NCBI RefSeq assembly: GCF_963678425.1
Contig: NZ_OY782857.1
Location: forward strand, 407,001-471,000
From: an uncultured Bacteroides sp.
Lineage (GTDB): Bacteria > Bacteroidota > Bacteroidia > Bacteroidales > Bacteroidaceae
Direction: 5' to 3'
DNA: 64,000 nucleotides
This document shows positions 24,986 through 33,747 of the stretch, in pieces. The position numbers were made by a program, and so were the translations under genes. Positions within the stretch are counted from its first letter, which is position 1. Every line of letters begins with the position of its first letter. The notes below the pieces were generated by a model, which saw nothing but the letters and a program-made list of their open reading frames with translations, had not been told where the DNA came from and did no database searches.

Positions 24986-26839
24986 TTACTTTTCCTCCAT
25001 CAATTTAGTAAATTCTTCTACAAGTCTTAAAACATTAAAAGGCTGTCCCTTCACTCTATTGAACTGACAGATATCTAATCCAGGAATCTTCATACGAAGA
25101 AGTCCGGCAAACTGTCCTAAGTTCTGTTCAACCACTACAATCTTTTTGAATGCCCTTAAAACCTCTTCTGTATTTTTGGGTAGTGGGTTGATATATTGGA
25201 AATGAGCCAAAGCAACCTTTTTCCCTTCTTCATTACATTTTTCCACTGCAGAATAGAGGTGTCCGTAAGTACCTCCCCATCCTACAACCAGCAAATCAGC
25301 ATCTTTGTCTCCCTGAACTTCAAGTTCGGGAATACAGTTGGCTATATAGTCAATCTTTGCCTGACGAGTCAACGTCATTCTCTGGTGATTATCTGCGTCA
25401 GTAGAAATAGCACTTGTAACAGCATCTTTTTCCAATCCGCCTACTCTGTGCATAAACCCTTCCATACCGGGAACAGCCCAGTAGCGAACCAACGTTTCCA
25501 TGTTGCGCATGTAAGGTTTCCATGCCTCCTGCATTTCCTTAGTTACATAATTAGGCTTTATTTCAGGATAATCTTTCAAAGATGGAATCTTCCACGCAGC
25601 AGATCCGTTGGCAATATATCCATCTGTAAGAAGAATAACCGGAGTCATATGTTCCAATGCTATCTTAGCTGCCATATAAGCAGAGTCAAAACAATTTGTA
25701 GGAGAAGTTGCAGCAATCACAACCAGCGGACTTTCACCGTTACGGCCATATACAGCCTGCAGCAAGTCAGTCTGTTCGCTCTTGGTTGGCAAACCGGTTG
25801 AAGGGCCACCACGCTGAACATTCACAATTACTAACGGCAATTCTGCAATAACAGCAAGATTTATAGCCTCGCTTTTCAGACAAACGCCAGGTCCTGATGT
25901 AGAAGTTACAGCCAGATTTCCTGCAAAAGAGGCTCCAATAGCACTACATGCACCTGAAATTTCATCTTCACACTGCACGGTAACAACACCCAGCTGTTTC
26001 CACTTAGCAAGATTATGAAGAATATCAGTTGCAGGAGTAATAGGATATGAACCTAAGAATAGTTGCAAACCAGCTTTCTCTGCGGCGGCAACAAGTCCGT
26101 AAGATGTGGCAAGATTACCATTCACATCCGTATAAAAACCTTTTTCCTTCTCACCTTTAGATTCAACAATGTATGTAGATATTGAGGCATGGATATTGTG
26201 ACCATAATTATAGCCATCCGTCAATACTTTAATATTTGCTTCCGCAATAGTAGGTTTCTTTGCAAACTTATCATTAAGCATATGCATAGCATGGTCCAGA
26301 GGTCGATTGAATAACCAGCAAACCAATCCCAATGCAAACATATTCTTGCATCGGATCGCAGCTTTATTATCCAGCCCGCTATCTTTGAGGCTATCCTTAC
26401 ACATAGAAGAGATAGGCGCATCAATAACCTGATTTTGAATGCCTAGCTCAGTAAAAGGCTCATCTGTTGTATAAAGGGCTTTCTCCAGATCCTTTTTTGT
26501 AAAGGAGTCTGTATCAATAATAATGATGGATTGAGGAGTAATGTGCTTTACGTTTGTTTTTAATGCGGCGGGGTTCATTGCTACAAGAACATCGCATTTA
26601 TCACCGGAAGTGAAAACTTTCTTTGCACCAATATGTACCTGGAAACCGGATACTCCACTAATTGTGCCTTGCGGGGCACGAATCTCTGCCGGATAATCAG
26701 GAAACGTAGAAATATCATTTCCCAATACTGCCGATAGATTAGAGAAAATGTTTCCGGCTAACTGCATACCATCACCAGAATCACCAGAGAAGCGGACGAC
26801 CACTCTCTCTAATTCTTTAACTACCATTTTGTCTGCCAT
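24986..26839 (-). CDS. korA: 2-oxoglutarate/2-oxoacid:ferredoxin oxidoreductase, alpha subunit (gamma-alpha fusion)
   Basis: The 617-residue subunit begins with a gamma-type domain (residues 8-190: RFSGDSGDGMQLAGN, then PQGTISGVSGFQVHIG). It continues with the alpha pyrimidine-binding domain (LFLGSYPITPATDILHNLA, ENTIRE-like stretch replaced by VTVQCEDEISGACSAIGASF, then TSTSGPGVCLKSEA). The C-terminal CoA/domain II part includes VVGWGGTYGHLYSA. The fusion of gamma and alpha is standard for KorA/OorA-type enzymes. It needs KorB for TPP and ferredoxin transfer. A consensus promoter lies about 110 bases upstream. Confidence 0.9.
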   Translation of the reverse strand: MADKMVVKELERVVVRFSGDSGDGMQLAGNIFSNLSAVLGNDISTFPDYPAEIRAPQGTISGVSGFQVHIGAKKVFTSGDKCDVLVAMNPAALKTNVKHITPQSIIIIDTDSFTKKDLEKALYTTDEPFTELGIQNQVIDAPISSMCKDSLKDSGLDNKAAIRCKNMFALGLVCWLFNRPLDHAMHMLNDKFAKKPTIAEANIKVLTDGYNYGHNIHASISTYIVESKGEKEKGFYTDVNGNLATSYGLVAAAEKAGLQLFLGSYPITPATDILHNLAKWKQLGVVTVQCEDEISGACSAIGASFAGNLAVTSTSGPGVCLKSEAINLAVIAELPLVIVNVQRGGPSTGLPTKSEQTDLLQAVYGRNGESPLVVIAATSPTNCFDSAYMAAKIALEHMTPVILLTDGYIANGSAAWKIPSLKDYPEIKPNYVTKEMQEAWKPYMRNMETLVRYWAVPGMEGFMHRVGGLEKDAVTSAISTDADNHQRMTLTRQAKIDYIANCIPELEVQGDKDADLLVVGWGGTYGHLYSAVEKCNEEGKKVALAHFQYINPLPKNTEEVLRAFKKIVVVEQNLGQFAGLLRMKIPGLDICQFNRVKGQPFNVLRLVEEFTKLMEEK

Positions 26840-26945
26840 AACTATCTTTTTTCTATTAATTTAAGATCAAGTCTTATAAAAAACGTATAAACACAAGCCT
26901 ATTTACAATATTCTGCACATTGATAGACTCCTATTTATACGTGTA

Positions 26946-26976
26946 CAAAGGTCGGAAAGTTATGCGACTTAGCAAA
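26946..26976 (-). promoter_or_regulatory. korAB promoter
   Basis: On the minus strand TTTG (26973-26976), 19 bases, then GACCTTTG (26946-26953). The -7 box deviates by one base from TAnnTTTG; spacing is ideal. Confidence 0.6.
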
Positions 26977-27065
26977 ATCTTTTAGTGATTATCTAAGTAA
27001 TGGCAATAAACTATTTATCTTTCTAATATTCCTTATTTCATTAACTTACATAGGCAAAGAATCGA

Positions 27066-29528
27066 TTATTCTTCATTCATAGGCATCGACATATTCTCAT
27101 CGCCTGGTTTATTTAGTTTATTATTCTTAGCACGCATATTTCCAAAATTATATGTCAATGTAAAACCCACTTGTCTTCCATTTCTCCAGCTTTTGGAATC
27201 CTGTATAAATCCTGTTCCAGAAGTTAGAGTATGCTGAATGCGAGAATTAAGAATGTCACGGGCATTTATACTCAAGCTAAATTTCTTATTCATGAATGAT
27301 TTTCGCAGACCTGCATCTAAAGAATAACTTGCTTTTTGAGTACCCTGAGCCACAATCTGCCTTGCGTTATAACCTCCCGTAACTTGCAAAGAGATAGATT
27401 GCGGAAGAAGAACATTTGCTATCATCCGGGCATTCCATGAGAAGTTTTCACTTGCATTGCCCACAACAGGAGTAGTACTACCTTCAGGCAAATAACTAAA
27501 TCCATCAAGTTTGTAATAGAACAAATTAACTGTAGTTGTAAGATCCAGTATTTTAAGCAATTTGTCTTTTCCTACCAATTCAACTCCAGCAGACTGAGAT
27601 TTAGCCACATTATCATAAGTGGTTTTCATTACATTTCCATCCAGATAGCGGATACTTTGAATCACATCATCAGTTGTGCGATAATAGCCGGAGAAAGAAA
27701 GCATGTGGCTTTCCCAGTTTTTAATATAATTCAGTTCAAATGCATTTGAATATTCCGGGTTCAATTCCGGATTACCAAAAGAAATATTTGTAGAATCTGT
27801 TATATTCTTAAAAGAATTGAGCTGCCCTCCCCAAGGACGGGAAATACGGCGGGTATAATTCAGCTGCACTTCATTATTGTCAGGCAAAGCATATGAAATA
27901 AATGCACTTGGGAACAAACTAAAATAATCGGTCGAAAATGGAATGCTTTTATTTGCATAGTCTTCTGATCTTGTATTCACTTTGGAATATTCTCCACGTA
28001 ATCCAAGCTGATACCCAAGCTTGCTGATGCGACCGGAATATGTTGTATAAAGCGCATGTATATCCTGATTGTAAATAAAGCGGTTATACAAACTATTATC
28101 AAAAACAGCAGAGCTCTCATTAAGACCAGAGTATGTTTTTACAGGACTGTTTTCTCTTCCAAGATTTCCTTTATAGCCAGCTTCAAATTTTGTATTGTCA
28201 TTTATCTTATTCTGATAATCCAATTGAAACTCCCATTCATGTCTATTCATATTATTCAACTGATGTTGATAGGATGATGTCGTTTTATCTGTATAGAAAG
28301 ATGTTTGATTATAGAGACTCGTATTATCCATTCCCCATTTATTGTATGAGGCGGTAAAATCAAGATAGCTATCTTTTGTAAAATCATGCTTATACCCAAG
28401 TTCTATATTTCCACCATTCATTGAATTATCCGAGTTAGACAAGCGATTACTCTTATAATATGAAACCGGAACATTGCTTAAATAATCAATTGTATTATTT
28501 TGATTCATATCACCAAACATTCCAAATCCACCTAGCGTGAAGTGATCTTTTGGGGTATAATGATAAGTAACGCCACCTCTTAAGAATAATCCAGAATGAT
28601 CTCCGGATTGGTCTGAAATCTGGTTCAGGTAGGTATCATCGTCTTTTGTTTCAGTACCCTGAGTATTTGTTCTGTTAGTATATCCACCTCCGGTTCTTTC
28701 ATGATGACGATAGCCTGCATTAGCGTAAACATCTAATTTACTGCTGCTATAATTGATATTAAAACTACCATTGTATCCTCCTTTGGTATCTGCACCCGTC
28801 TGAACGCTACCAAAATAACCAGCCTTGCGATCTTGCTTTAACACTATATTGATAATACCAGCCGTGCCATCAGGACTATATTTTGCAGAAGGGTTAGTTA
28901 TCACTTCAATCTTCTCTATACTTTCTGCCGGCATTTGTTCCAGAATCTGCGCTCTGTTATCAGCAGATAATCCGGAAGCTTTTCCATTAATCCAGACTGT
29001 AACGTTTGAATTTCCCCGAAGAGAGACATCTCCGTCATTATTAACTTCAACAGAAGGTATGTTGCTTAACACATCACTTGCCGAGCCTCCTGCAGAAGCA
29101 ATATTCTGATCTACATTAAAGACTTTCTTGTCTATCTCAAACTTCATCTGAGACTTTTGGCCCGTTACTTCCACTCCTTTCAACTCATGACTATCTTCTG
29201 CCAAAGAAATCATTTTCAGATTAACATTCTTATTTGATGAAGTGATGGCAAATTCTTTTTCATATGCCTTATACCCAATATAAGAAACACTCACAATGTA
29301 TGTTCCTTCTTTTAAACCTCCAAGAATAAATGATCCGTTCTGGTCGGTAATCCCTCCTTTTAACAAGGAAGCATGAGTTTTAGTTTTTATACTAACATTA
29401 ACAAACTGCAAACCTTCCTTTGTTTTTGAATCAATCACCATACCTTTAATATTTCCCAACTCCTCGGAAGCTGCGTAGCTACAAATACTGATTACTAGCA
29501 ACAATGTACCCAATAACAATCTTTTCAT
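27066..29528 (-). CDS. Outer-membrane beta-barrel receptor with carboxypeptidase-like N-terminal domain
   Basis: The 820-residue protein has a signal peptide (residues 1-20), then a carboxypeptidase D-like beta-sandwich (GNIKGMVIDSKTKEGLQF, about residues 25-110). A plug-like domain follows (ASDVLSNIPSVEVNNDGDVS, then ITNPSAKYSPDGTAGIINIV), and then a C-terminal barrel of the Bacteroidetes OMP_b-brl_3 type. It lacks a visible TonB box or STN domain, and no SusD partner is adjacent, so the transported ligand is unknown. The end contains the low-complexity NKLNKPGDENMSMPMNEE. It stands alone between korA and tRNA-Arg. Confidence 0.88.
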   Translation of the reverse strand: MKRLLLGTLLLVISICSYAASEELGNIKGMVIDSKTKEGLQFVNVSIKTKTHASLLKGGITDQNGSFILGGLKEGTYIVSVSYIGYKAYEKEFAITSSNKNVNLKMISLAEDSHELKGVEVTGQKSQMKFEIDKKVFNVDQNIASAGGSASDVLSNIPSVEVNNDGDVSLRGNSNVTVWINGKASGLSADNRAQILEQMPAESIEKIEVITNPSAKYSPDGTAGIINIVLKQDRKAGYFGSVQTGADTKGGYNGSFNINYSSSKLDVYANAGYRHHERTGGGYTNRTNTQGTETKDDDTYLNQISDQSGDHSGLFLRGGVTYHYTPKDHFTLGGFGMFGDMNQNNTIDYLSNVPVSYYKSNRLSNSDNSMNGGNIELGYKHDFTKDSYLDFTASYNKWGMDNTSLYNQTSFYTDKTTSSYQHQLNNMNRHEWEFQLDYQNKINDNTKFEAGYKGNLGRENSPVKTYSGLNESSAVFDNSLYNRFIYNQDIHALYTTYSGRISKLGYQLGLRGEYSKVNTRSEDYANKSIPFSTDYFSLFPSAFISYALPDNNEVQLNYTRRISRPWGGQLNSFKNITDSTNISFGNPELNPEYSNAFELNYIKNWESHMLSFSGYYRTTDDVIQSIRYLDGNVMKTTYDNVAKSQSAGVELVGKDKLLKILDLTTTVNLFYYKLDGFSYLPEGSTTPVVGNASENFSWNARMIANVLLPQSISLQVTGGYNARQIVAQGTQKASYSLDAGLRKSFMNKKFSLSINARDILNSRIQHTLTSGTGFIQDSKSWRNGRQVGFTLTYNFGNMRAKNNKLNKPGDENMSMPMNEE

Positions 29529-29627
29529 CGTTTAGTCCCTAAAATGTATTTTTAAAATATATCACAAATATGACTCATTAATGGGACAATGGTTTAATAC
29601 ATTGTTATTCTTTAACAAAGAAAAACT

Positions 29628-29658
29628 TTTGGCAAATCAACAAAATAGATTACCTTTG
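29628..29658 (+). promoter_or_regulatory. tRNA-Arg promoter, -33/-7 consensus
   Basis: TTTG (29628-29631), 19 bases, TACCTTTG (29651-29658), 12 bases before the tRNA 5' end: an ideal consensus match. Confidence 0.8.
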
Positions 29659-29670
29659 CATCCGCATCCC

Positions 29671-29742
29671 GGTCTTGTAGTTCAATGGATAGAACAAAAG
29701 TTTCCTAAACTTTAGATCCGAGTTCGATTCTCGGCGGGACTA
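29671..29742 (+). tRNA. tRNA-Arg (anticodon CCT)
   Basis: The sequence folds as a tRNA: acceptor GGTCTTG with CGGGACT (two G-T and one terminal wobble), D stem GTTC/GAAC, anticodon stem AAAGT/ACTTT with loop TTCCTAA (anticodon CCT, arginine AGG), and T stem CCGAG/CTCGG with TTCGATT loop. The CCA end is not encoded. Confidence 0.95.
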
Positions 29743-29950
29743 CTTAAATCCTCCCTATTTAATATCAGACGCAAAAACAATAGTTTATCAACCACCGGAA
29801 ATGGGGTAGATCCGTATCTTTCCTATCAGTTTTATTCAGACTTAAACTAAACTGACCTGAGGTTAATATCCCCTTATTGCCTACAACAGGTAAAAACCTA
29901 ATTAAATATATGAATAGAGGTAATTATCCCATAATAATCCTGCTTTATAA

Positions 29951-29982
29951 TTTGGAGGCAAATTTTCTTTCTCTTATATTTG
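29951..29982 (+). promoter_or_regulatory. Promoter of the ECF/DUF362 operon
   Basis: TTTG (29951-29954), 20 bases, TATATTTG (29975-29982). Transcription would begin near 29989, leaving about 105 untranslated bases. Confidence 0.75.
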
Positions 29983-30013
29983 TGACTTAACTTTTGAAGT
30001 TCTTTTCTATTAA

Positions 30014-30045
30014 CTGTAAAGCAGGGTTATAAAACCGCTTTACAG
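30014..30045 (+). promoter_or_regulatory. Hairpin in the ECF-operon leader
   Basis: CTGTAAAGC (30014-30022) pairs with GCTTTACAG (30037-30045), with an inner GGTT/AACC stem and an ATAA loop. No T-run follows, so it is not a simple terminator. It may be a regulatory leader structure; no known riboswitch class is recognised. Confidence 0.55.
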
Positions 30046-30093
30046 CGTTTGTTTGGCAGAGTAAACTATATATCCTATTAACAATATATATAT

Positions 30094-30615
30094 ATGATGA
30101 GAAGTATTGCCTTTCAACCAGTTTGTCTGAGTTTATCTAATTACCGCACTTATTTATTAGGTCTTGCATTTGTAGCCGGTAATTTAGTTCTGCCACAGAT
30201 CTGTCATTTAGTTCCTGATGGAGGAAAAATGCTGTTGCCTATTTATTTCTTTACGCTGATTGCATCCTATAAATTTGGAATTCGTATAGGATTACTAACT
30301 GCATTATTATCTCCTATATGTAACCATCTACTTTTTGGTATGCCTCCTTTTGCAGCGCTTCCAGTATTATTAATCAAATCTTCTTTATTAGCCATTATCG
30401 CAAGCCAGATTGCTCAATACAGCAAAAAAGTTTCTTTGGTATATCTGGTAATTACCGTATTGGCTTATCAACTAATTGGGGGCATTGCTGAGTATCTTAT
30501 AGCTGGTAGTATTCCACTGGCTATGCAGGACTTCACCTTGGGATTTCCGGGAATGCTTATTCAGATTATAGGTGGATGGCTTATTCTGAGAACATTAGCT
30601 AGATATGAGTGCTAA
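30094..30615 (+). CDS. ECF transporter S component
   Basis: The 173-residue protein is almost entirely hydrophobic with about six predicted membrane helices, and resembles the substrate-binding S subunits of energy-coupling-factor vitamin transporters (YRTYLLGLAFVAGNLVLPQ, then YKFGIRIGLLTALLSPICNH). S components bind a vitamin or metabolite and share a separate EcfAAT module, which is not in this window. The substrate is unknown. It overlaps the next gene, a phosphoribosyltransferase, by 11 bases, which suggests that the imported compound may be processed by that enzyme. A promoter and a hairpin-containing leader lie upstream. Confidence 0.75.
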   Translation: MMRSIAFQPVCLSLSNYRTYLLGLAFVAGNLVLPQICHLVPDGGKMLLPIYFFTLIASYKFGIRIGLLTALLSPICNHLLFGMPPFAALPVLLIKSSLLAIIASQIAQYSKKVSLVYLVITVLAYQLIGGIAEYLIAGSIPLAMQDFTLGFPGMLIQIIGGWLILRTLARYEC

Positions 30616-31003
30616 AAGTTTTGAGGAAGTAATTGAACGGATTCATCAAATTGAGATTGATGAACCTTTTGACATGATTGTAGCTATTGCCAATGGTGGC
30701 ATTATCCCCGCAGCATTGCTTAACCAAAGGTTAAACCTGGAAATTCATTTTTTAAAGTTGAATTTAAGGGACAAATACCAGCAACAGATGTTTGATCAGC
30801 CCCAACTGCTTGAACCAATTCGCTTTGATTTCGAAGGCAAAAAAGTTCTGCTGGTGGAGGATCGGATTAAAACTGGCACAACAATTAATTATGCCCGGAA
30901 ACTCCTTTCCAAAGCTGCGACAGTAAAGACGTTCGCAGTGAACGGTAATGCTGATTATTGTCTCTATAACGAGAGTTGTTTTAAATTTCCCTGGATCTTA
31001 TAA
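30605..31003 (+). CDS. Small phosphoribosyltransferase
   Basis: The 132-residue protein is a compact type I PRTase fold. The PRPP-binding motif is KVLLVEDRIKTGTTI (a variant of VLLVDDVIDTGxT), and an earlier DMIVAIANGGIIPAALL matches the PPi-binding loop. It is shorter than hypoxanthine or orotate PRTases and close to xanthine-type or DUF-type family members, so the base is unclear. It overlaps the ECF S gene and lies 9 bases before the DUF362 gene, so it is certainly part of the same operon. A role in salvage of the ECF cargo is an inference. Confidence 0.75.
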   Translation: MSAKSFEEVIERIHQIEIDEPFDMIVAIANGGIIPAALLNQRLNLEIHFLKLNLRDKYQQQMFDQPQLLEPIRFDFEGKKVLLVEDRIKTGTTINYARKLLSKAATVKTFAVNGNADYCLYNESCFKFPWIL

Positions 31004-31012
31004 GCAAACAAT

Positions 31013-31951
31013 ATGGATAGAAGAGATTTCTTACGTGCATTGGCTTTATCAGGTCTTGCCACAACTGTAAAGCCAAATGAAACATTTGATTTGTTAATGC
31101 AGACAAATGAAAGTACGGCAAGCAAGAAAGGTTATGATATGGTAGCCGTAATAGGTGGCGAGCCGGAAGTTATGTTCCGTCATGCCATTAAAGAAATGGG
31201 AGGAATTGGCAAATTTGTAAAAAAAGGCCAGAAAGTAGCTATTAAGCCGAATATAGGTTGGGACAAGGTTCCTGAACTGGCAGGCAACACGAACCCCAAA
31301 TTGGTTGCCGAAGTAGTGAGACAATGCATTGCTGCCGGTGCCAGAGAGGTTGTGGTATTTGATCACTCCTGTGATGACTGGCGGAAATGTTACAAGAACA
31401 GTGGCATTGAAGAAGCCGCCAAAGAAGCCGGAGCAAAAATGGTTCCTGCCAATGAAGAATCCTACTATCGGACAATCTCTCTGCCTCATGCCAAGAACTT
31501 AAAAACAGCCAAAGTACATCAAGCCATATTAGACAGCGATGTGTGGATCAATATCCCGATACTGAAAAATCATGGAGGAGCCAAAATGACAATCTCGATG
31601 AAGAATATGATGGGAATCGTATGGGACAGAGGTTATTTTCATGAAAATAACTTGCAACAATGCATTGCAGATATCTGTACCCTCTCCAAACGCCCTGTTC
31701 TCAATGTGGTGGATGCCTATCGGGTGATGAAGAGCAATGGTCCAAGAGGCCGCTCTGCTTCCGATGTCGTACTGGCTAAGGGACTGTTTATCTCGCAGGA
31801 TATGGTTGCAGTAGATACAGCAGCTGTGAAGTTCTTCAACCAGATTACCAACATGCCTGTAGAACAGGTAGCTCATATAATTAACGCTTCCCAACTGAAA
31901 GTGGGAAACATGAATCTGGATAAGATGAATATTAAACGAATCAAGTTATAA
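31013..31951 (+). CDS. Tat-exported DUF362 protein
   Basis: The 312-residue protein begins MDRRDFLRALALSGLATTV, a twin-arginine signal, so it is likely exported folded to the periplasm. The rest is the DUF362 fold (KVAIKPNIGWDKVPE, VVFDHSCDDWRKCY, WINIPILKNHGGAKMTISMKNMMG). Some DUF362 proteins are fused to or linked with ferredoxins, but their reaction is not established. The adjacent gene encodes a membrane polyferredoxin, 4 bases downstream. The context points to a periplasmic redox or metal-linked reaction. Confidence 0.85.
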   Translation: MDRRDFLRALALSGLATTVKPNETFDLLMQTNESTASKKGYDMVAVIGGEPEVMFRHAIKEMGGIGKFVKKGQKVAIKPNIGWDKVPELAGNTNPKLVAEVVRQCIAAGAREVVVFDHSCDDWRKCYKNSGIEEAAKEAGAKMVPANEESYYRTISLPHAKNLKTAKVHQAILDSDVWINIPILKNHGGAKMTISMKNMMGIVWDRGYFHENNLQQCIADICTLSKRPVLNVVDAYRVMKSNGPRGRSASDVVLAKGLFISQDMVAVDTAAVKFFNQITNMPVEQVAHIINASQLKVGNMNLDKMNIKRIKL

Positions 31952-31955
31952 AAAT

Positions 31956-33467
31956 ATGTTACGTAAAACCCGAATAGCGATAGCATTTGTAATGTTATCG
32001 CTTATTACTTTCTATTTCATAGATTTCGCAGGCTTATTGCCCCATAAAACACAGCTATTAACTACTATTCAACTGGTTCCTGCTTTACTGGCACTGAATA
32101 TAGGAGTATTGATCGTATTATTGCTTCTTACACTGCTCTTTGGCCGTGTATACTGTTCAGTGATCTGTCCGCTTGGGATATGGCAGGATGTTACTGAACG
32201 CATTGCTAAGCTTTTCAACAAAAAAAAGAAATACAAATTTCTACCGGCCAAAAACATTCTCAGATACGGGTTGCTGGCAATTGTCACAATCGTATTTCTC
32301 AGTGGATTCACTTTTTTACTGAGCTTACTTGAGCCCTACAGCATCTTCGGCCGCGTTGCTTCTAACGTATTCCGTCCTGTTTATATGTATGGCAATAACC
32401 TACTTGCAGACATTCTTGGTCGATTTAACAACTACAGTTTGTATGTAATGGAGATAACAATCCAAAGCATATTCTCTTTTGTTGTTGCTTCACTTAGTAT
32501 ATTGATTATATCATTTCTTGGATATAAATATGGACGCCTATATTGTAATACAATCTGTCCGGTAGGTAGTTTATTAGGTCTTATCTCTAAATTCTCTTTA
32601 TTCAAGATACAAATCAATGAGAATACATGCAACAGTTGCGGAATTTGTGCATCCAAATGCAAAGCTTCCTGCATTGACAGTAAAGAACACAAGGTTGATC
32701 ACAGCCGTTGCATATCATGCTTTAACTGCCTGCCAGTCTGCAAAAAGAAAGCAATTAAGTTCACTTATGCATTTTCTTCCGCAAAAAAGGAGAATGAAAC
32801 CAATACCAGCCGCAGAACATTTCTTGCTATCACCGGAGTTGGATTAGCCGCCTTGCCTCTTGCGAAAGCTCAAAATGCAATGGCTATGTTAAGTAATAAG
32901 AAGCCATTTAAGAAAAAGCACCCACTATCTCCTCCGGGATCAATAAGTGCCAAACACATGCAAGATCACTGCACAGCCTGTCATCTTTGTGTAAGCCGCT
33001 GCCCCTCACATATCCTGAAGCCGGCTTTTACAGAGTACGGGCTGGGTGGAATAATGCAACCTATGATGAGTTTTGAAAAAGGATTCTGCAACTATGATTG
33101 CACCGTTTGTTCACATACCTGTCCCAACGGAGCCATACTACCACTTACAAAAGAGGAAAAACATGTCACTCAGATGGGACAAGTAGTCTATACAATGGCA
33201 AACTGCATTGTTTATACAGACAATACAGACTGCGGAGCCTGTTCAGAGCACTGCCCCACACAGGCTGTTACAATGAAGCCTTATAAAGACGGTCTGACCA
33301 TACCAAGCGTAAATCCGGAAATTTGTGTGGGTTGCGGAGGTTGTGAATATGTTTGTCCTGCCCAGCCTAAAGCAATTAACATAGAAGGGAACGTTGTACA
33401 GTTAAAGGCAAAACACTTTAAAGAAGAGAAGAAAAAGGATGTAAAGATTGACAGTTTTGGATTCTGA
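31956..33467 (+). CDS. Membrane polyferredoxin, NapH-like, with internal Tat-like motif
   Basis: The 503-residue protein starts with five to six membrane helices (residues ~5-205) containing two NapH-type CxxxCP motifs, YCSVICPLG (67-71) and YCNTICPVG (197-201). Cysteine clusters at 225-239 and 252-262 bind two 4Fe-4S centres. At 285-294 is SRRTFLAITG followed by a hydrophobic stretch ending in AKAQNA, an internal Tat-like signal. More 4Fe-4S clusters follow at about 340-350, 378-390, 425-435 and 457-468. The likely job is electron transfer from a cytoplasmic or quinone donor to a periplasmic partner such as the DUF362 protein. The pathway is inferred. Confidence 0.85.
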   Translation: MLRKTRIAIAFVMLSLITFYFIDFAGLLPHKTQLLTTIQLVPALLALNIGVLIVLLLLTLLFGRVYCSVICPLGIWQDVTERIAKLFNKKKKYKFLPAKNILRYGLLAIVTIVFLSGFTFLLSLLEPYSIFGRVASNVFRPVYMYGNNLLADILGRFNNYSLYVMEITIQSIFSFVVASLSILIISFLGYKYGRLYCNTICPVGSLLGLISKFSLFKIQINENTCNSCGICASKCKASCIDSKEHKVDHSRCISCFNCLPVCKKKAIKFTYAFSSAKKENETNTSRRTFLAITGVGLAALPLAKAQNAMAMLSNKKPFKKKHPLSPPGSISAKHMQDHCTACHLCVSRCPSHILKPAFTEYGLGGIMQPMMSFEKGFCNYDCTVCSHTCPNGAILPLTKEEKHVTQMGQVVYTMANCIVYTDNTDCGACSEHCPTQAVTMKPYKDGLTIPSVNPEICVGCGGCEYVCPAQPKAINIEGNVVQLKAKHFKEEKKKDVKIDSFGF

Positions 33468-33648
33468 TATTAAAACTAATTCAGTCTATTGATCAGTGAA
33501 CAATGGCAGCCTACAAAATATTTTTTACGGTGCATCTGCCATCTTCCGTCTTTTTAAGCAATCGGCCAACTATTATCTTTTATCTTTCTGGTGAAATTGA
33601 GTGTATCGCCAAAGATTCCTTTTTTATTCTTCATGAAAGATCAGTCTC

Positions 33649-33725
33649 CTCTTGTACAAAAGAATGCAATGTTTTGTACAAGAGATTACATTCTTCTGTA
33701 CAAAACAATTAATTCTTTTGTACAG
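33649..33725. repeat. Two tandem GTAC-centred inverted repeats
   Basis: CTCTTGTACAAAA (33649-33661) is perfectly complementary to 33672-33684. CTGTACAAAA (33696-33705) is complementary to 33716-33725. Four GTAC cores occur in 77 bases between the convergent polyferredoxin and nhaA genes. They could act as a bidirectional terminator or as a protein-binding site. Confidence 0.7.
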
Positions 33726-33747
33726 GAGAATTAAAAACTATAAGGAA

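Larger units (their letters stand above)
29743..30093. other. Intergenic region and long leader of the ECF operon
   Basis: No gene was found. 29743-29950 shows nothing recognisable. 29951-29982 is the promoter of the downstream operon, and 30014-30045 a long hairpin in its leader. Confidence 0.7.

Noticed and set aside
30014..30045. The leader hairpin as a known riboswitch (preQ1, TPP or cobalamin class)
   Set aside because: None of the conserved motifs of these classes is visible, so only an unclassified hairpin is reported.
33649..33725. The GTAC cluster as a simple rho-independent terminator
   Set aside because: The stems lack a clear T-run directly after either arm, so a terminator role is only one option.
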